64,000 nucleotides of DNA from Streptomyces sp. NBC_00287 (GCF_036173105.1 NZ_CP108053.1:1674001-1738000), one strand, 5' to 3'; counted from the stretch's first letter, positions 26,981 to 35,904 are shown. The notes: generated from the letters alone by a model not told the origin. Made by a program: numbers and translations.

Positions 26981-28393
26981 TTAGGCCGGTTCGGCCTTCC
27001 CGTGCAGGGAAAATGTGGTGATCACGGCCGCGTGATCGGACGGCCAGTCGTTGTCGGCGACGTCCGGCAGGGGTCGCGGGCGGCCGCTGACGTGGGTGCG
27101 GGAGTCGAGAACCCGCAGGCCCCGGTGGAGGACGAAGTCGATCCGGTCCTGCGGTTCCGGGTGGCCCTCGACCGGCGACCAGGTGTGCCCGGGATCCCGT
27201 ACGGGGTCGGGGTTCGCCTCGCGGTACGAGTCCCGGAACCCCGCCTCCTCGGCCGCCCTGGTCACCGGCCACTCGACGCCCGGCCGGTCCAGATGGGACG
27301 GGCAGTTGAAGTCGCCCACCAGCACGACCGGCTCCGCGTCCCCGATCCGGCGCAGCGCGTCCCGCATCTCGCCGAGCCGCACACTTTCGTGCACGGTCGG
27401 GTCGCCCTCGGTCACATAGGGCCCGTAGTCCCGGTAGTCGAGATGCGCCGTCCAGATCTCGACCTCCTGATCCCCTACGGCGATCCGGGCTCCGGCCGCC
27501 CCGTAGAACCCGACCTCCGGGTCACCGAGCCGAGCGGTGATCGGGTACCGGCTGATGATCCCGAGGTTCTCCCCCGCCCGGTGGTGATACCAGCCGAGCG
27601 CCTGAGCCAGCTCCTGCGCCGCACTGCCGTACGTCTCCTGCAGCCCCACCACGTCGACCCCGGTCTCCGCGATGACCTTGAGCTGCTTGGCCCGGTGGTC
27701 GCGCACCTTCGTGCCGCCGTACCAGAGGTTCCAGCTCATGACGCGCAGTTCGTACGGCAGCAGCGCGCGCAGCCGGGCCGGGGTGACGTCGGTCAGGCCG
27801 GACAGGACGGTGCGGCCGGGGGCCGCGTCGATCGGGGCGAGCGAGGGCACGGCGAGCACGGTACAGCCGGCCGCTTCCGCCGAGCTGACGCCCGTCTGGG
27901 TGTCCTCGACCGCCACACAGGCGGCCGGGTCGACGCCGAGGGCCCGGCAGGCGGCGAGGTAGGGGTCGGGCGCCGGCTTGGTGTGCTCGGTGTCGTCGGC
28001 GGTGACGGAGACCGCGAAGCGGCTCGCCCCCAGCGCTTCGAGAACCGTGTCGGCGACGGCCCGTGGGGAGGCGGTGACCAGGGCGGTGGGTACGCCCTCT
28101 CGGGCCAGCCCGTCGAGCAGGTCCAGGGCGCCGGGGCGGGGCACGATACCGGCGCGGACGCGGTCGGCGAACTCCCGGTGGAGCGCCTCGGCGAGTTCCG
28201 CGGCGGGGCGTCCCGTGCCGGCGACGAGCCAGTCGGCGGTGTGCTCGACGGGCCGCCCGAGCACGTCCGGCTCGTCGGCCGTGGTGAGGGCTCGCCCGGC
28301 GACGTCCGCCACCGCCTCCCACCACAGGCGCTCGGTGTCGACGAGCGTGCCGTCCATGTCGAACAGGACGGCTTGGAGCGGGAGTTGATTCAT
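26981..28393 (-). CDS. HAD phosphatase fused to EEP-family phosphodiesterase
   Basis: 470 residues from ATG 28393-28391 (an in-frame ATG at 28411 is an alternative). Residues 1-215 are a HAD-IA phosphatase: VLFDMDGTLVDTERLWWE (motif I), ALVTASPR (II), HTKPAPDPYL (III), CVAVEDTQTGV (IV). Residues about 225-468 are an endonuclease/exonuclease/phosphatase domain with intact metal and catalytic residues: RVMSWNLWYGG (Asn), VVGLQETYG (Glu), EIWTAHLDYRDYG (His), VLVGDFNCPSH (Asp, Asn), DRIDFVLHRG (Asp), SDHAAVITTF (His). Both halves look active. A diesterase plus monoesterase in one chain would free phosphate and alcohol from a phosphodiester. It lies 55 bases after the ABC importer ATPase and is probably in its operon. 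Confidence 0.88.
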   Translation of the reverse strand: MNQLPLQAVLFDMDGTLVDTERLWWEAVADVAGRALTTADEPDVLGRPVEHTADWLVAGTGRPAAELAEALHREFADRVRAGIVPRPGALDLLDGLAREGVPTALVTASPRAVADTVLEALGASRFAVSVTADDTEHTKPAPDPYLAACRALGVDPAACVAVEDTQTGVSSAEAAGCTVLAVPSLAPIDAAPGRTVLSGLTDVTPARLRALLPYELRVMSWNLWYGGTKVRDHRAKQLKVIAETGVDVVGLQETYGSAAQELAQALGWYHHRAGENLGIISRYPITARLGDPEVGFYGAAGARIAVGDQEVEIWTAHLDYRDYGPYVTEGDPTVHESVRLGEMRDALRRIGDAEPVVLVGDFNCPSHLDRPGVEWPVTRAAEEAGFRDSYREANPDPVRDPGHTWSPVEGHPEPQDRIDFVLHRGLRVLDSRTHVSGRPRPLPDVADNDWPSDHAAVITTFSLHGKAEPA

Positions 28394-28448
28394 GTGGGGG
28401 GTCTCTTTCATGCGTCCGTGATTCGTTCCGCCACCCGCACGGGCTCGT

Positions 28449-29489
28449 TCATCCAGTGCTGCGTTCCGCCACCAGCACGGATCGCTCCGGCAGCGACACC
28501 CGTACGGCGGCTCCGGGGGCGGGCGCCTCGGCCAGGTCGGCCTTGACCTCGGTGCCGTCGGCCAGCCGTACGGTGACCCGGGTGACGGCCCCGAGGAAGG
28601 CGGCGGCGACCACGCGCGCGTCACCGGTGTCATCGGCCTGTACCCGCACCGCCTCCGGACGCACCAGCACGTCCACATCCGACGAGGACGGCACCGGGCC
28701 GTCGACCGGCAGCCGCTGCCCCAGCACCTCGACGACGTCCTTCGCCATCCGGCCGGGAATCCGGCTCATCGTGCCGACGAACTCGGCGACGAAGGCGGTC
28801 GCGGGACGGCCGTACAACTCGGCCGGTTCCGCGCACTGTTCGAGCCGTCCGGCGCGCATCACGGCGACCCGGTCGGCCATGGACAGCGCCTCTTCCTGGT
28901 CGTGGGTGACGAACAGGGTGGTGATGCCGAGCTCCTGCTGGAGCCGGCGGATCTCCTCGCGGAGCGTCAGGCGGACCTTGGCGTCGAGCGCGGAGAGCGG
29001 TTCGTCGAGCAGCAGGACGCGCGGGCGCAGGGCCAGCGCACGGGCGAGCGCGACCCGCTGCTGCTGTCCGCCGGAGAGCTGATGCGGGTAACGGCCACCC
29101 TTGTCGGCGAGACCGACCAGCTCCAGCAACTCAGCGGCCCGTGCCCGCCGTTGGGCCGTACCCACTTTGCGCATCCGCAGCCCGAAGGCGACGTTGTCGA
29201 CGGCGTCCAGATGCGGGAAGAGGCTGTACGACTGGAACACCATTCCGGCGTCGCGGCGGTGCGCGGGGACCCGGGTGACGTCCTCGCCGTCCACCAGTAC
29301 CTCGCCGGAGTCGGGCTGCTCGAACCCGGCGAGCATGCGCAGCGCGGTGGTCTTGCCGCAACCGGAGGGGCCGAGCAGGGCGAGGAGTTCACCGGGGCGG
29401 ACGGTCAGGTCGAGGCCGTCGAGGGCTACGGTCGGCCCGAACTCCCTGCGCAGACCGCGGAATTCGACGGTAGCTGTCTGGTCAGACAT
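28449..29489 (-). CDS. ABC transporter ATPase (2-aminoethylphosphonate/iron type)
   Basis: 346 residues. Walker A GPSGCGKTTALRMLAGF (about 40-56), Q-loop MVFQSYSLFPHLDAVDNVAF, signature LSGGQQQRVALARALALRP, Walker B VLLLDEPLSALD, switch LFVTHDQEEAL. The C-terminal TOBE-like domain (about 245-340, VDVLVRPEAVRV...VSLPERSVLVA) marks the importer class that includes PotA, FbpC and PhnT. It energises the two permeases upstream in the operon; the ATG overlaps the preceding permease stop by 8 bases. Confidence 0.9.
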   Translation of the reverse strand: MSDQTATVEFRGLRREFGPTVALDGLDLTVRPGELLALLGPSGCGKTTALRMLAGFEQPDSGEVLVDGEDVTRVPAHRRDAGMVFQSYSLFPHLDAVDNVAFGLRMRKVGTAQRRARAAELLELVGLADKGGRYPHQLSGGQQQRVALARALALRPRVLLLDEPLSALDAKVRLTLREEIRRLQQELGITTLFVTHDQEEALSMADRVAVMRAGRLEQCAEPAELYGRPATAFVAEFVGTMSRIPGRMAKDVVEVLGQRLPVDGPVPSSSDVDVLVRPEAVRVQADDTGDARVVAAAFLGAVTRVTVRLADGTEVKADLAEAPAPGAAVRVSLPERSVLVAERSTG

Positions 29490-30294
29490 GGTTCCCCCTA
29501 CGGGTACGGCCGCCGAACCCCGCGAGCGTGAGGAGCAGCAGCCAGGTCACGAGCAGGCTGAGCACGGACACGGCGACGGACAACTGGGCCTGCGAGCCGC
29601 TGACGTTTACGATCCACACGGCGAAGGGCTGGAAGCCGAGCAACTGCGCCACCGTGAACTCGCCCAGCACCAGGGCGAGCGTGAGGAAGGAGGCGTTGAG
29701 CAGCGCCCCGCGCAGATTGGGCAGCACGGCCTGGAGGAGCGCCTGCGGCCAACTGGCACCGCAGCTGCGGGCGGCCTCGACGAGGGTGGGTACGTCGATG
29801 GCGCGGAGCCCGGCGTCCAGCGCCCGGTACACGAACGGCAGCGCCATCACGACGTAGGCGAGGACCAGGACTATGGGGAAGTCCGGGTTCTGGATCGCCA
29901 CGAAGGTCTGGAACAGGGGCGTGCGGGACAGGTGCTCGGGGCCCCACTTCAGGACCGTGCCGATACCGGCGACGAAGGCGATCGGCGGGACGACCAGCGG
30001 CAGCGAGCACACCACCTCGACGACCGGCCGCAGCCGGGCCGCGCCGAGCCTGAGCGCGACCGTGGCGGGCACCGTCAGCAGCAGGACCAGGGCGATGGTC
30101 GCGGCGGCGAGCCCGAGCGAGAGCAGCAGGCTGCTCAGGAAGCCCTCGGTGGCGAAGATCTGCGTATAGGCGTCGAAGGTGATGCCCTGGCCCGGAACGT
30201 CCACCGTGAAGACCACCGACGCGGCCAGCGGCACCAGGAAGTACAGTCCGGCGAGGCCGAGCACGCCCCACCGCCACAGGGTCAGGCGAGCCAT
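29482..30294 (-). CDS. ABC transporter permease (PhnV/FbpB-like)
   Basis: 270 residues from ATG 30294-30292, six membrane helices. The EAA coupling loop is LVEAARSCGASWPQALLQAVLPNLRG (about 175-200). The overall pattern (VFTVDVPGQGITFDAYTQIF; VAGIGTVLKWGPEHLSRTPLF) resembles the second permease of putative 2-aminoethylphosphonate or iron(III) importers. It overlaps the first permease by 13 bases and the ATPase by 8. Confidence 0.85.
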   Translation of the reverse strand: MARLTLWRWGVLGLAGLYFLVPLAASVVFTVDVPGQGITFDAYTQIFATEGFLSSLLLSLGLAAATIALVLLLTVPATVALRLGAARLRPVVEVVCSLPLVVPPIAFVAGIGTVLKWGPEHLSRTPLFQTFVAIQNPDFPIVLVLAYVVMALPFVYRALDAGLRAIDVPTLVEAARSCGASWPQALLQAVLPNLRGALLNASFLTLALVLGEFTVAQLLGFQPFAVWIVNVSGSQAQLSVAVSVLSLLVTWLLLLTLAGFGGRTRRGNHV

Positions 30295-31169
30295 CGCGCG
30301 CTCCGTCGTTGCAGGGGCAGATACACCGCCATGACCAGGCCCGCGACGAGGACCATGTCGAGGCTGAGGGCGAGCGCCACGTTCTCCTGGCCGACCAGCA
30401 CATTGCCGGAGAGGGCGTCGGCGATCTGGAGCGTGACCAGCGGTACCGAACTGCCCACCATGGCGGCGGCGGTGGCGTAGGCGGCGAAGGCGCTGCCGAA
30501 GAGGAGCACGAATCCGCCGAGCAGCGACGGCAGCAGCACCGGCAGAGCCACGTACCGCCAGTACTGCACGGCCGTGGCGCCGTTGTTCCGCGCCGCCTCG
30601 CGCCACTGGGTGCGCAGGCCCTCCAGGGCCGGGGCGATGGTGAGGACCATCAGCGGGATCAGGAAGTACAGGTAGACGAGGACCAGTCCCCAGAAGCTGT
30701 ACAGGTCCCAGCCCTTGTCCGTCAGGCCCAGGTGCCGGGTGAGCACACCGGCGTTGCCGAGGGTGGCGACGAAGGCGAAGGCGAGCGGGACACCGCCGAA
30801 GTTGGCGAGCACCCCGGACGCGGTGAGCACCGCCTCGCGCAGGGCACGGGACCGGGAGGTCACCACGGCCTGGGCGAGCGGCAGCCCGAGCAGCGCCGCG
30901 AGCACGGCGGAGACGGCGGAGAGCTTGACGCTGCCGAGCAGGGCCGTGAGGTAGGCGCCCTGGAGCGAGGTGGTCAGGTTCGCGGTGCTGTATGCGCCGG
31001 TGGCCTTGGCCGTGAAGGCGCCGTCGAGCACGGCCCAGGCGGGCAGCCCGAAGGCGAGTGCGGTGAACGCCAGCAGCGGGAGGACGGCGAGCCCGCCCGG
31101 GACGCGGCGCCGGCGCTTCTGTACCGAAGCGACGGGCGCCACGTCCGGACGCATGAGGGTGGCCGTCAT
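30282..31169 (-). CDS. ABC transporter permease (PhnU-like)
   Basis: 295 residues from ATG 31169-31167, six or seven membrane helices. The EAA loop reads WREAARNNGATAVQYWRYVALPVLLPS. A large periplasm-facing loop after TM1 (FTAKATGAYSTANLTTSLQG) is typical of the first permease in iron/AEP-type systems. Its ATG overlaps the stop of the binding-protein gene (ATGA). It pairs with the downstream permease to form the membrane channel. Confidence 0.85.
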   Translation of the reverse strand: MTATLMRPDVAPVASVQKRRRRVPGGLAVLPLLAFTALAFGLPAWAVLDGAFTAKATGAYSTANLTTSLQGAYLTALLGSVKLSAVSAVLAALLGLPLAQAVVTSRSRALREAVLTASGVLANFGGVPLAFAFVATLGNAGVLTRHLGLTDKGWDLYSFWGLVLVYLYFLIPLMVLTIAPALEGLRTQWREAARNNGATAVQYWRYVALPVLLPSLLGGFVLLFGSAFAAYATAAAMVGSSVPLVTLQIADALSGNVLVGQENVALALSLDMVLVAGLVMAVYLPLQRRSARWLA

Positions 31170-32320
31170 CCGGAGACGGCCTTCGCCCAGCCCTGTCCGA
31201 GGACCGTCTTGGCCTTGTTCTGCTGGGCCTCGGTCGGGAAGCTGGGCGTCCCGGAGACCTCGGGCAGCTTGGCCGCGGCCGTCTTGTCGAGGGTGCCGGC
31301 CTGCTCCATGGCGGGCATCAGCGCGGGCCGCGCGTAGCCCGCCAGCCACAGGTTCTGGCCCTCGGCGCTGTACAGGTACTCCTCCCACAGCCGGGCGGCC
31401 GCCGGATGCGGGGCGTCCTTGTTGATGGCCTGGGAGTAGTACTGGGAGAAGACACCGTCGGTCGGCACGGTCACCTGCCAGTCGACGCCCTTGGACTGGA
31501 ACTCCTCGGCGTAACCGGCGTTCAGGTAGTCCCAGTCGATGCTGATCGGCGTCTCGCCCTTCTCGACGGTGGCCGGGGTCGACTCGACGGGCGTGTAGTT
31601 GCCGTTCTTCTTCAGCTCGGCGAAGAAGTCCAGGCCGGGCTGGATGTCGTCGAAGGAGCCACCGTTGGCGAGGGCGGCGGCGTAGACGCCGGCGAAGGCG
31701 GAACCGGACTTGGTGGGGTTGCCGTTGAGGGCGACCTGGCCCTTGTACTTCGGCTTCAGCAGATCGGCGAAGGTCTTCGGGCACTCCTTGACCCGCTTCG
31801 CGTCGCAGCCGATGGAGATGTAGCCGCCGTAGTCGTTGTACCAGCGGCCCTGCGCGTCCTTCTGCCCCTCGGGAATGTCACCGAAGGCGGCGACCTTGTA
31901 CGGCGCCAGCAGCCCCTGCTCGGCGGCGCTCAGCGCGAAGGAGCTGCCGAGGTCCAGGACGTCGGGAGCGCGGTCCTGGCCCTTGCGCGAGGTGACGGCG
32001 TTGATCTCGTCCTGGCTGGAGCCGTCGGGGTTCTCGACCTCGACCTTGATGCCGTACTTCTTCTCGAAGCCGTCAATGAGGGCACCGTAGTTGGCCCAGT
32101 CGCGGGGCAGCGCGATGGCGTGCAGCGTGCCCTCCTTCTTCGCCGCGGCGACCAGCTCGGACAGGCCGCCGAAGTCGGCGGCGGAGGTGGCGGTGGCGGC
32201 GCTCTTGCCGTCGGCGGTGGTCGACGCGTCGTCGGGGGCGGCGCCACAGGCGCTCAAGGCGCTCAGCGCGAGCGCGGCGACGACGCCGAGGGCGGCGGTT
32301 CTCGGCAGGGACAGGGTCAC
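31166..32320 (-). CDS. ABC transporter substrate-binding lipoprotein (AEP/iron type)
   Basis: 384 residues from GTG 32320-32318, with TGGAG 6 bases upstream. Signal peptide with lipobox LSALSAC (Cys at about residue 25), so it is anchored outside the membrane. The mature part is a type II periplasmic-binding fold: LVAAAKKEGTLHAIALPRDW, VLDLGSSFALSAAEQGLLAPY, LKPKYKGQVALNGNPTKSG, WDYLNAGYAEEFQSKG. The family binds small anions or ferric complexes, including phosphonates and phosphoesters. It heads the operon with two permeases, the ATPase and probably the HAD-EEP enzyme, and is divergent from a GntR regulator. Confidence 0.88.
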   Translation of the reverse strand: MTLSLPRTAALGVVAALALSALSACGAAPDDASTTADGKSAATATSAADFGGLSELVAAAKKEGTLHAIALPRDWANYGALIDGFEKKYGIKVEVENPDGSSQDEINAVTSRKGQDRAPDVLDLGSSFALSAAEQGLLAPYKVAAFGDIPEGQKDAQGRWYNDYGGYISIGCDAKRVKECPKTFADLLKPKYKGQVALNGNPTKSGSAFAGVYAAALANGGSFDDIQPGLDFFAELKKNGNYTPVESTPATVEKGETPISIDWDYLNAGYAEEFQSKGVDWQVTVPTDGVFSQYYSQAINKDAPHPAAARLWEEYLYSAEGQNLWLAGYARPALMPAMEQAGTLDKTAAAKLPEVSGTPSFPTEAQQNKAKTVLGQGWAKAVSG

Positions 32321-32362
32321 GACTGCTCCAGGGGGCGCAGGAGGGAATCCGAGGATGCTGCG

Positions 32363-32380
32363 AACTTGTCTGAACAAGTT
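32363..32380. promoter_or_regulatory. Palindromic operator, GntR/HutC type
   Basis: AACTTGT (32363-32369) CTGA ACAAGTT (32374-32380): a perfect 7-bp inverted repeat. The core GT-N4-AC is the pattern bound by GntR/HutC-type regulators. It sits 42 bases ahead of the binding-protein start, in the divergent 212-base space shared with the GntR gene. Confidence 0.65.
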
Positions 32381-32532
32381 GGCCTCAGTACGCCCGTCGT
32401 CGGTGACACGCCCGTAAACACTGGCGAAACCCTGACCCTTGATTCCCTGCACAATCCCGGCTGACACGGATCAACGACAGTTCTCCATTAGGCTGGTCAC
32501 GCTGTGCACAGCAACCGATCCAGAGGGGAAGC

Positions 32533-33279
32533 ATGACGGCGCGACACGAGGAGATCGCGGGCGAGCTGCGCCGGGCGATCGACCGCGAGGAGTACACCGT
32601 CGGCAGTCTGCTGCCCGCCGAGACGGAACTCGCGGCCCACTACGGCGTCTCGCGCGGCACGGTCCGCCAGGCCGTGGCGGCGCTCACCGCCGAGGGGCTC
32701 ATCGGCTCCCGCCAGGGCGCCCGCCGGGTGGTCCTGGCCAGCCGCCGCAGCCAGAGCTTCGCCGAACTGCGCAGCTTCGCCCAGTGGGCACGCGCGATGG
32801 GCCGCGAGGCCACGGGACAGGTCGTCGCGCAGGAGTACCGTCCGGCAACCGCCGAGGACGCGGTACGGCTCCAACTGGCCGCCGACACCGAGGTGTTGCA
32901 CGTCGTCCGAGTCCGCGGCCTGGACGGCGAGCCGGTCCTGCTGGAGCGGACGGTCTACGCGGACTGGATCTCCCCGGCCGTCGAGTCCATCGAGCCGGAC
33001 TGCCCGTCCGTCACCCAGCGGCTCTACGAGGACACCGGCCTGGTCTTCGCGTACGGCGAGCATGTCATCGACGCCGTGGCGGCCGGCGCCCAGGACGCCG
33101 AGTTGCTCGGCATCCGCCGCACGAGTCCGCTGCTGCGCGTCCGTCGGGTGACCACGACCCGCGAGGGGCGCCCGGTGGAGTGGTCGGACGACCGCTACCG
33201 CTCGGACGCGGTGAGCTTCAGCGTCCACAACTCGATAGGGAACAACGCGCTGGCCCGTAAGACGGGGGATGCGATGTGA
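32533..33279 (+). CDS. GntR-family regulator with UTRA domain
   Basis: 248 residues from ATG 32533, with GAGGGGAAG upstream. N-terminal winged HTH (1-72): HEEIAGELRRAIDREEYTVG, LLPAETELAAHYGVSRGTVR, QAVAALTAEGLI. The C-terminal UTRA effector domain (about 85-240) includes EVLHVVRVRGLDGEPVLLER and the end DRYRSDAVSFSVHNS. This is the HutC/PhnF subfamily, whose members sense small ligands such as phosphonates, histidine products or sugars. It is divergent from the ABC importer with a palindrome between them, so it is the likely importer repressor. Confidence 0.9.
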   Translation: MTARHEEIAGELRRAIDREEYTVGSLLPAETELAAHYGVSRGTVRQAVAALTAEGLIGSRQGARRVVLASRRSQSFAELRSFAQWARAMGREATGQVVAQEYRPATAEDAVRLQLAADTEVLHVVRVRGLDGEPVLLERTVYADWISPAVESIEPDCPSVTQRLYEDTGLVFAYGEHVIDAVAAGAQDAELLGIRRTSPLLRVRRVTTTREGRPVEWSDDRYRSDAVSFSVHNSIGNNALARKTGDAM

Positions 33280-33725
33280 CCGCCGACCTGCCCTACGTCG
33301 ACGAACACACGACGCTGGTCGTGGCGGACGCCGACGCGCTCTGGCAAGGACTGACGGAGGCGCTGGACACGTCCTTCGACCGGGGCGGCTACGCCCGTCT
33401 GGTGGGCTGCGCCGACGTCAGGGCGACGGGGCCACGCCCCTTGGCCGAGGGCTCGACACTGCCCGGCTTCCGTGTGGCCACCGCGGACAAGGGCCACGAG
33501 CTGGTCCTCACCGGCAGCCACCGCTACTCGGTCTACTCCCTGACCTTCCGCATCGAAGAGGCGGGGCCGGGCCGGTACCTGCTGAAGGCGGAGACCCGAG
33601 CGAAGTTCCCGGGCCTGACGGGCCGCCTCTACAGACGCCTAGCGATCGGCACGGGCGGCCATGCGATGGGCATGAAGCGCCTGCTGGCATCGATCAGGTC
33701 TTGCGCCGAACGCTCTACGGTCTAG
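33276..33725 (+). CDS. SRPBCC-like protein
   Basis: 149 residues from GTG 33276, which overlaps the GntR stop (ATGTGA), so the two are coupled. The sequence has the START/SRPBCC layout: DEHTTLVVADADALWQGL (first strand and helix), GHELVLTGSHRYSVYSLTFRIEE (central strands), a long C-terminal helix (AIGTGGHAMGMKRLLASI). The family binds hydrophobic ligands; no catalytic residues are recognisable. Its 3' end shares CTAG with the end of the convergent Lrp gene, a 4-base overlap. Confidence 0.7.
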   Translation: MTADLPYVDEHTTLVVADADALWQGLTEALDTSFDRGGYARLVGCADVRATGPRPLAEGSTLPGFRVATADKGHELVLTGSHRYSVYSLTFRIEEAGPGRYLLKAETRAKFPGLTGRLYRRLAIGTGGHAMGMKRLLASIRSCAERSTV

Positions 33726-34174
33726 GTGGGAGACCCCGAGGAGAACCGCCTCAGCAGCGGCGACAGCACCAGCACCGACTTGGTCCGCTCCACGAACGGC
33801 TCCCCCGCGATCCGCTCCAGGACCCGCTCGAAGTGCCGCATGTCGGAGGCGAAGACCTGCACGACCGCGTCCGCGTCACCCGTGACGGTGGACGCGGCCA
33901 CGACCTCCTGATAGCGCTCAAGGCCCCGCCGGATGGTGTCCGGCGAGGTGTTGTGCCGGCAGTAGATCTCGACGAACCCCTCGGTCTCCCAGCCGAGCGC
34001 CGACGGGTCCACCCGTACCGTGAATCCGGTGATGGCCCCGGTGGCGCGCAGCCGGTCCACGCGCCGCTTCACGGCGGGCGCGGACAGGCCGACGAGCTGC
34101 CCGATGTCCGCGTAGGAGCGGCGGGCGTCCTCGGCGAGGGCGTGCACGATGCGTTCGTCGAGATCGTTCAGCAC
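33722..34174 (-). CDS. Lrp/AsnC-family transcriptional regulator
   Basis: 150 residues from GTG 34174-34172. N-terminal HTH (1-60: LNDLDERIVHALAEDARRSY, ADIGQLVGLSAPAVKRRVDR) and C-terminal RAM/ACT-like domain (about 65-140: GFTVRVDPSALGWETEGFVEI, VVAASTVTGDADAVVQVFA). It begins 10 bases after an amino-acid permease gene in the same direction, so the pair is almost certainly an operon in which the regulator senses the imported amino acid. Confidence 0.9.
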   Translation of the reverse strand: MLNDLDERIVHALAEDARRSYADIGQLVGLSAPAVKRRVDRLRATGAITGFTVRVDPSALGWETEGFVEIYCRHNTSPDTIRRGLERYQEVVAASTVTGDADAVVQVFASDMRHFERVLERIAGEPFVERTKSVLVLSPLLRRFSSGSPT

Positions 34175-34184
34175 TGCGGGTGGT

Positions 34185-35672
34185 TCACTTCACTTCTGGC
34201 GTTACGAGAGCTTCGTCCGTCGCGAGACGGGAACGGCGATGGCCGTAAAGGAAGTAGAACACGAGACCCGCCGCCATCCAGAACCCGAAGACCACCCAGG
34301 TCACGGTGTCGAGGCTGAACATGTTGTACGCGCAGAACGCGAAGCCCAGGACCGGCAGCACGGGACCGAACGGCACCTTGAAGGTCCGCTCCAGCTCGGG
34401 CCGCTTGTAGCGCAGCACGATCACCGCGATGTTGACCAGCGCGAAGGCGAACAGCGTGCCGATGCTGGTGGCGTCGACGAGCTTGCCGAGCGGGATCATC
34501 GCGGCGAGGACACCGCAGAACAGGGACACGATCACGGTGTTGAGCCGCGGCGAGCCGGTCTTCGCGTCGACCTTGCCGAGCGCCTTGGGCACCAGACCGT
34601 CGCGGGACATCGCGAAGAGGATGCGGGTCTGGCCGTACAGCACGGTGAGGACCACGGACGCGATGGAGATGACCGCGCCGAGCGCGAGCAGGGTGCCCCA
34701 GAAGCTCTGGCCGCTGACGTCGGTCATGATCGCGGCGAGGGAGGCCTCGGAGCCCTCGAACTTGGTCCAGTTCCAGGCGCCGACGGCGACGGCAGCGACA
34801 AGGACGTACAGCGCCGTGACGATGATCAGCGAGAGCATGATCGCGCGGGGCAGGTCCTTCTTGGGGTTCTTGGCCTCCTCACCGGCGGTGGAGGCGGCGT
34901 CGAAGCCGATGTAGGAGAAGAACAGCGTGGCACCGGCGGCGCTGACGCCCGCCATGCCGAGGGGCATGAAGTCCTCGTAGTTGCCGGACTTGAAGCCCAT
35001 GAAGCCGACCGCGCAGAACAGCACCAGCGCGGCGATCTTCACCGCGACCATGATCGTGTTGGCGCGGGCGGACTCCCGGACGCCACCGAGCAGGAACACC
35101 ATCGCCAGCAGGACGACGATCAGCGCGGGCAGGTTGATGATGCCGCCCTCACCCGGCGCCGAGGACAGCGCGGAGGGGATCGTGACACCGATCGTGCCGT
35201 CGAGGAGCTCGTTGAGGTACTCACCCCAGCCGACCGCCACGGCGGCCACGGAGACGCCGTACTCCAGCACCAGACACCAGCCGCAGACCCAGGCGACAAG
35301 TTCGCCCATGGTTGCGTACGCATACGAGTACGAGGAGCCGGCGACCGGGATGCTGCCCGCGAGCTCCGCGTAGGACAGAGCCGAGAACAGCGCCGTGAGA
35401 CCGGCGATGACGAAGGCCAGGGTGACCGCGGGTCCGGCCTCGGGGACGGCGTCGCCGAGGACGACGAAGATGCCGGTGCCGAGGGTGGCACCGATGCTGA
35501 TCATGGTGAGCTGCCACAGGCCCAGGGAGCGCCGCAGCGAGCCTCCCTCACCCTGGCCACCCTCCGCGACCAGCGCTTCCACGGGCTTGCGTCGCATCAG
35601 GCGCGCGCCGAGCCCCGGGGACGCGGGAGCGGTCTGACTTCTGTCCTGCGGAGGTGCGCCTTGGTCGAGCAC
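34185..35672 (-). CDS. APC-family amino-acid permease (cationic amino-acid transporter type)
   Basis: 495 residues, about 12 to 14 membrane helices. The start LRRSLGLWQLTMISIGATLG TGIFVV is the APC substrate-binding unwound helix (GATLGTGIF). ELAGSIPVAGSSYSYAYATMGE, FFSYIGFDAASTAGEEAKNP and LPRAIMLSLIIVTALYVLV are signatures of the CAT subfamily, which takes up cationic or broad amino acids. Co-located with its Lrp regulator. The 232 bases upstream (35673-35904) hold an inverted repeat GTTGC-N12-GCAAC (35797-35818) that could be part of the control region. Confidence 0.9.
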   Translation of the reverse strand: MLDQGAPPQDRSQTAPASPGLGARLMRRKPVEALVAEGGQGEGGSLRRSLGLWQLTMISIGATLGTGIFVVLGDAVPEAGPAVTLAFVIAGLTALFSALSYAELAGSIPVAGSSYSYAYATMGELVAWVCGWCLVLEYGVSVAAVAVGWGEYLNELLDGTIGVTIPSALSSAPGEGGIINLPALIVVLLAMVFLLGGVRESARANTIMVAVKIAALVLFCAVGFMGFKSGNYEDFMPLGMAGVSAAGATLFFSYIGFDAASTAGEEAKNPKKDLPRAIMLSLIIVTALYVLVAAVAVGAWNWTKFEGSEASLAAIMTDVSGQSFWGTLLALGAVISIASVVLTVLYGQTRILFAMSRDGLVPKALGKVDAKTGSPRLNTVIVSLFCGVLAAMIPLGKLVDATSIGTLFAFALVNIAVIVLRYKRPELERTFKVPFGPVLPVLGFAFCAYNMFSLDTVTWVVFGFWMAAGLVFYFLYGHRRSRLATDEALVTPEVK

Positions 35673-35904
35673 GCGTTGGCTCCTTCATCGCTGCCGGTCA
35701 GGGCGGCAGGGACAGGCGGCACCCCGTTGAAGCCGGGACCCACCGAGCGGAGTCCCCGCCACGCCACGTACGAGGCGACAGCCTATGAGCTTCGGCGTTG
35801 CCGTTGTAATGCAGCAACCTTGCGTGTGCCCGCATGATCATTGCGTTCATCGGGGCTGGGTGGGTGTTCGTTGCACGGCGGCTGTCGACCGTTGCGCGGG
35901 GCCC

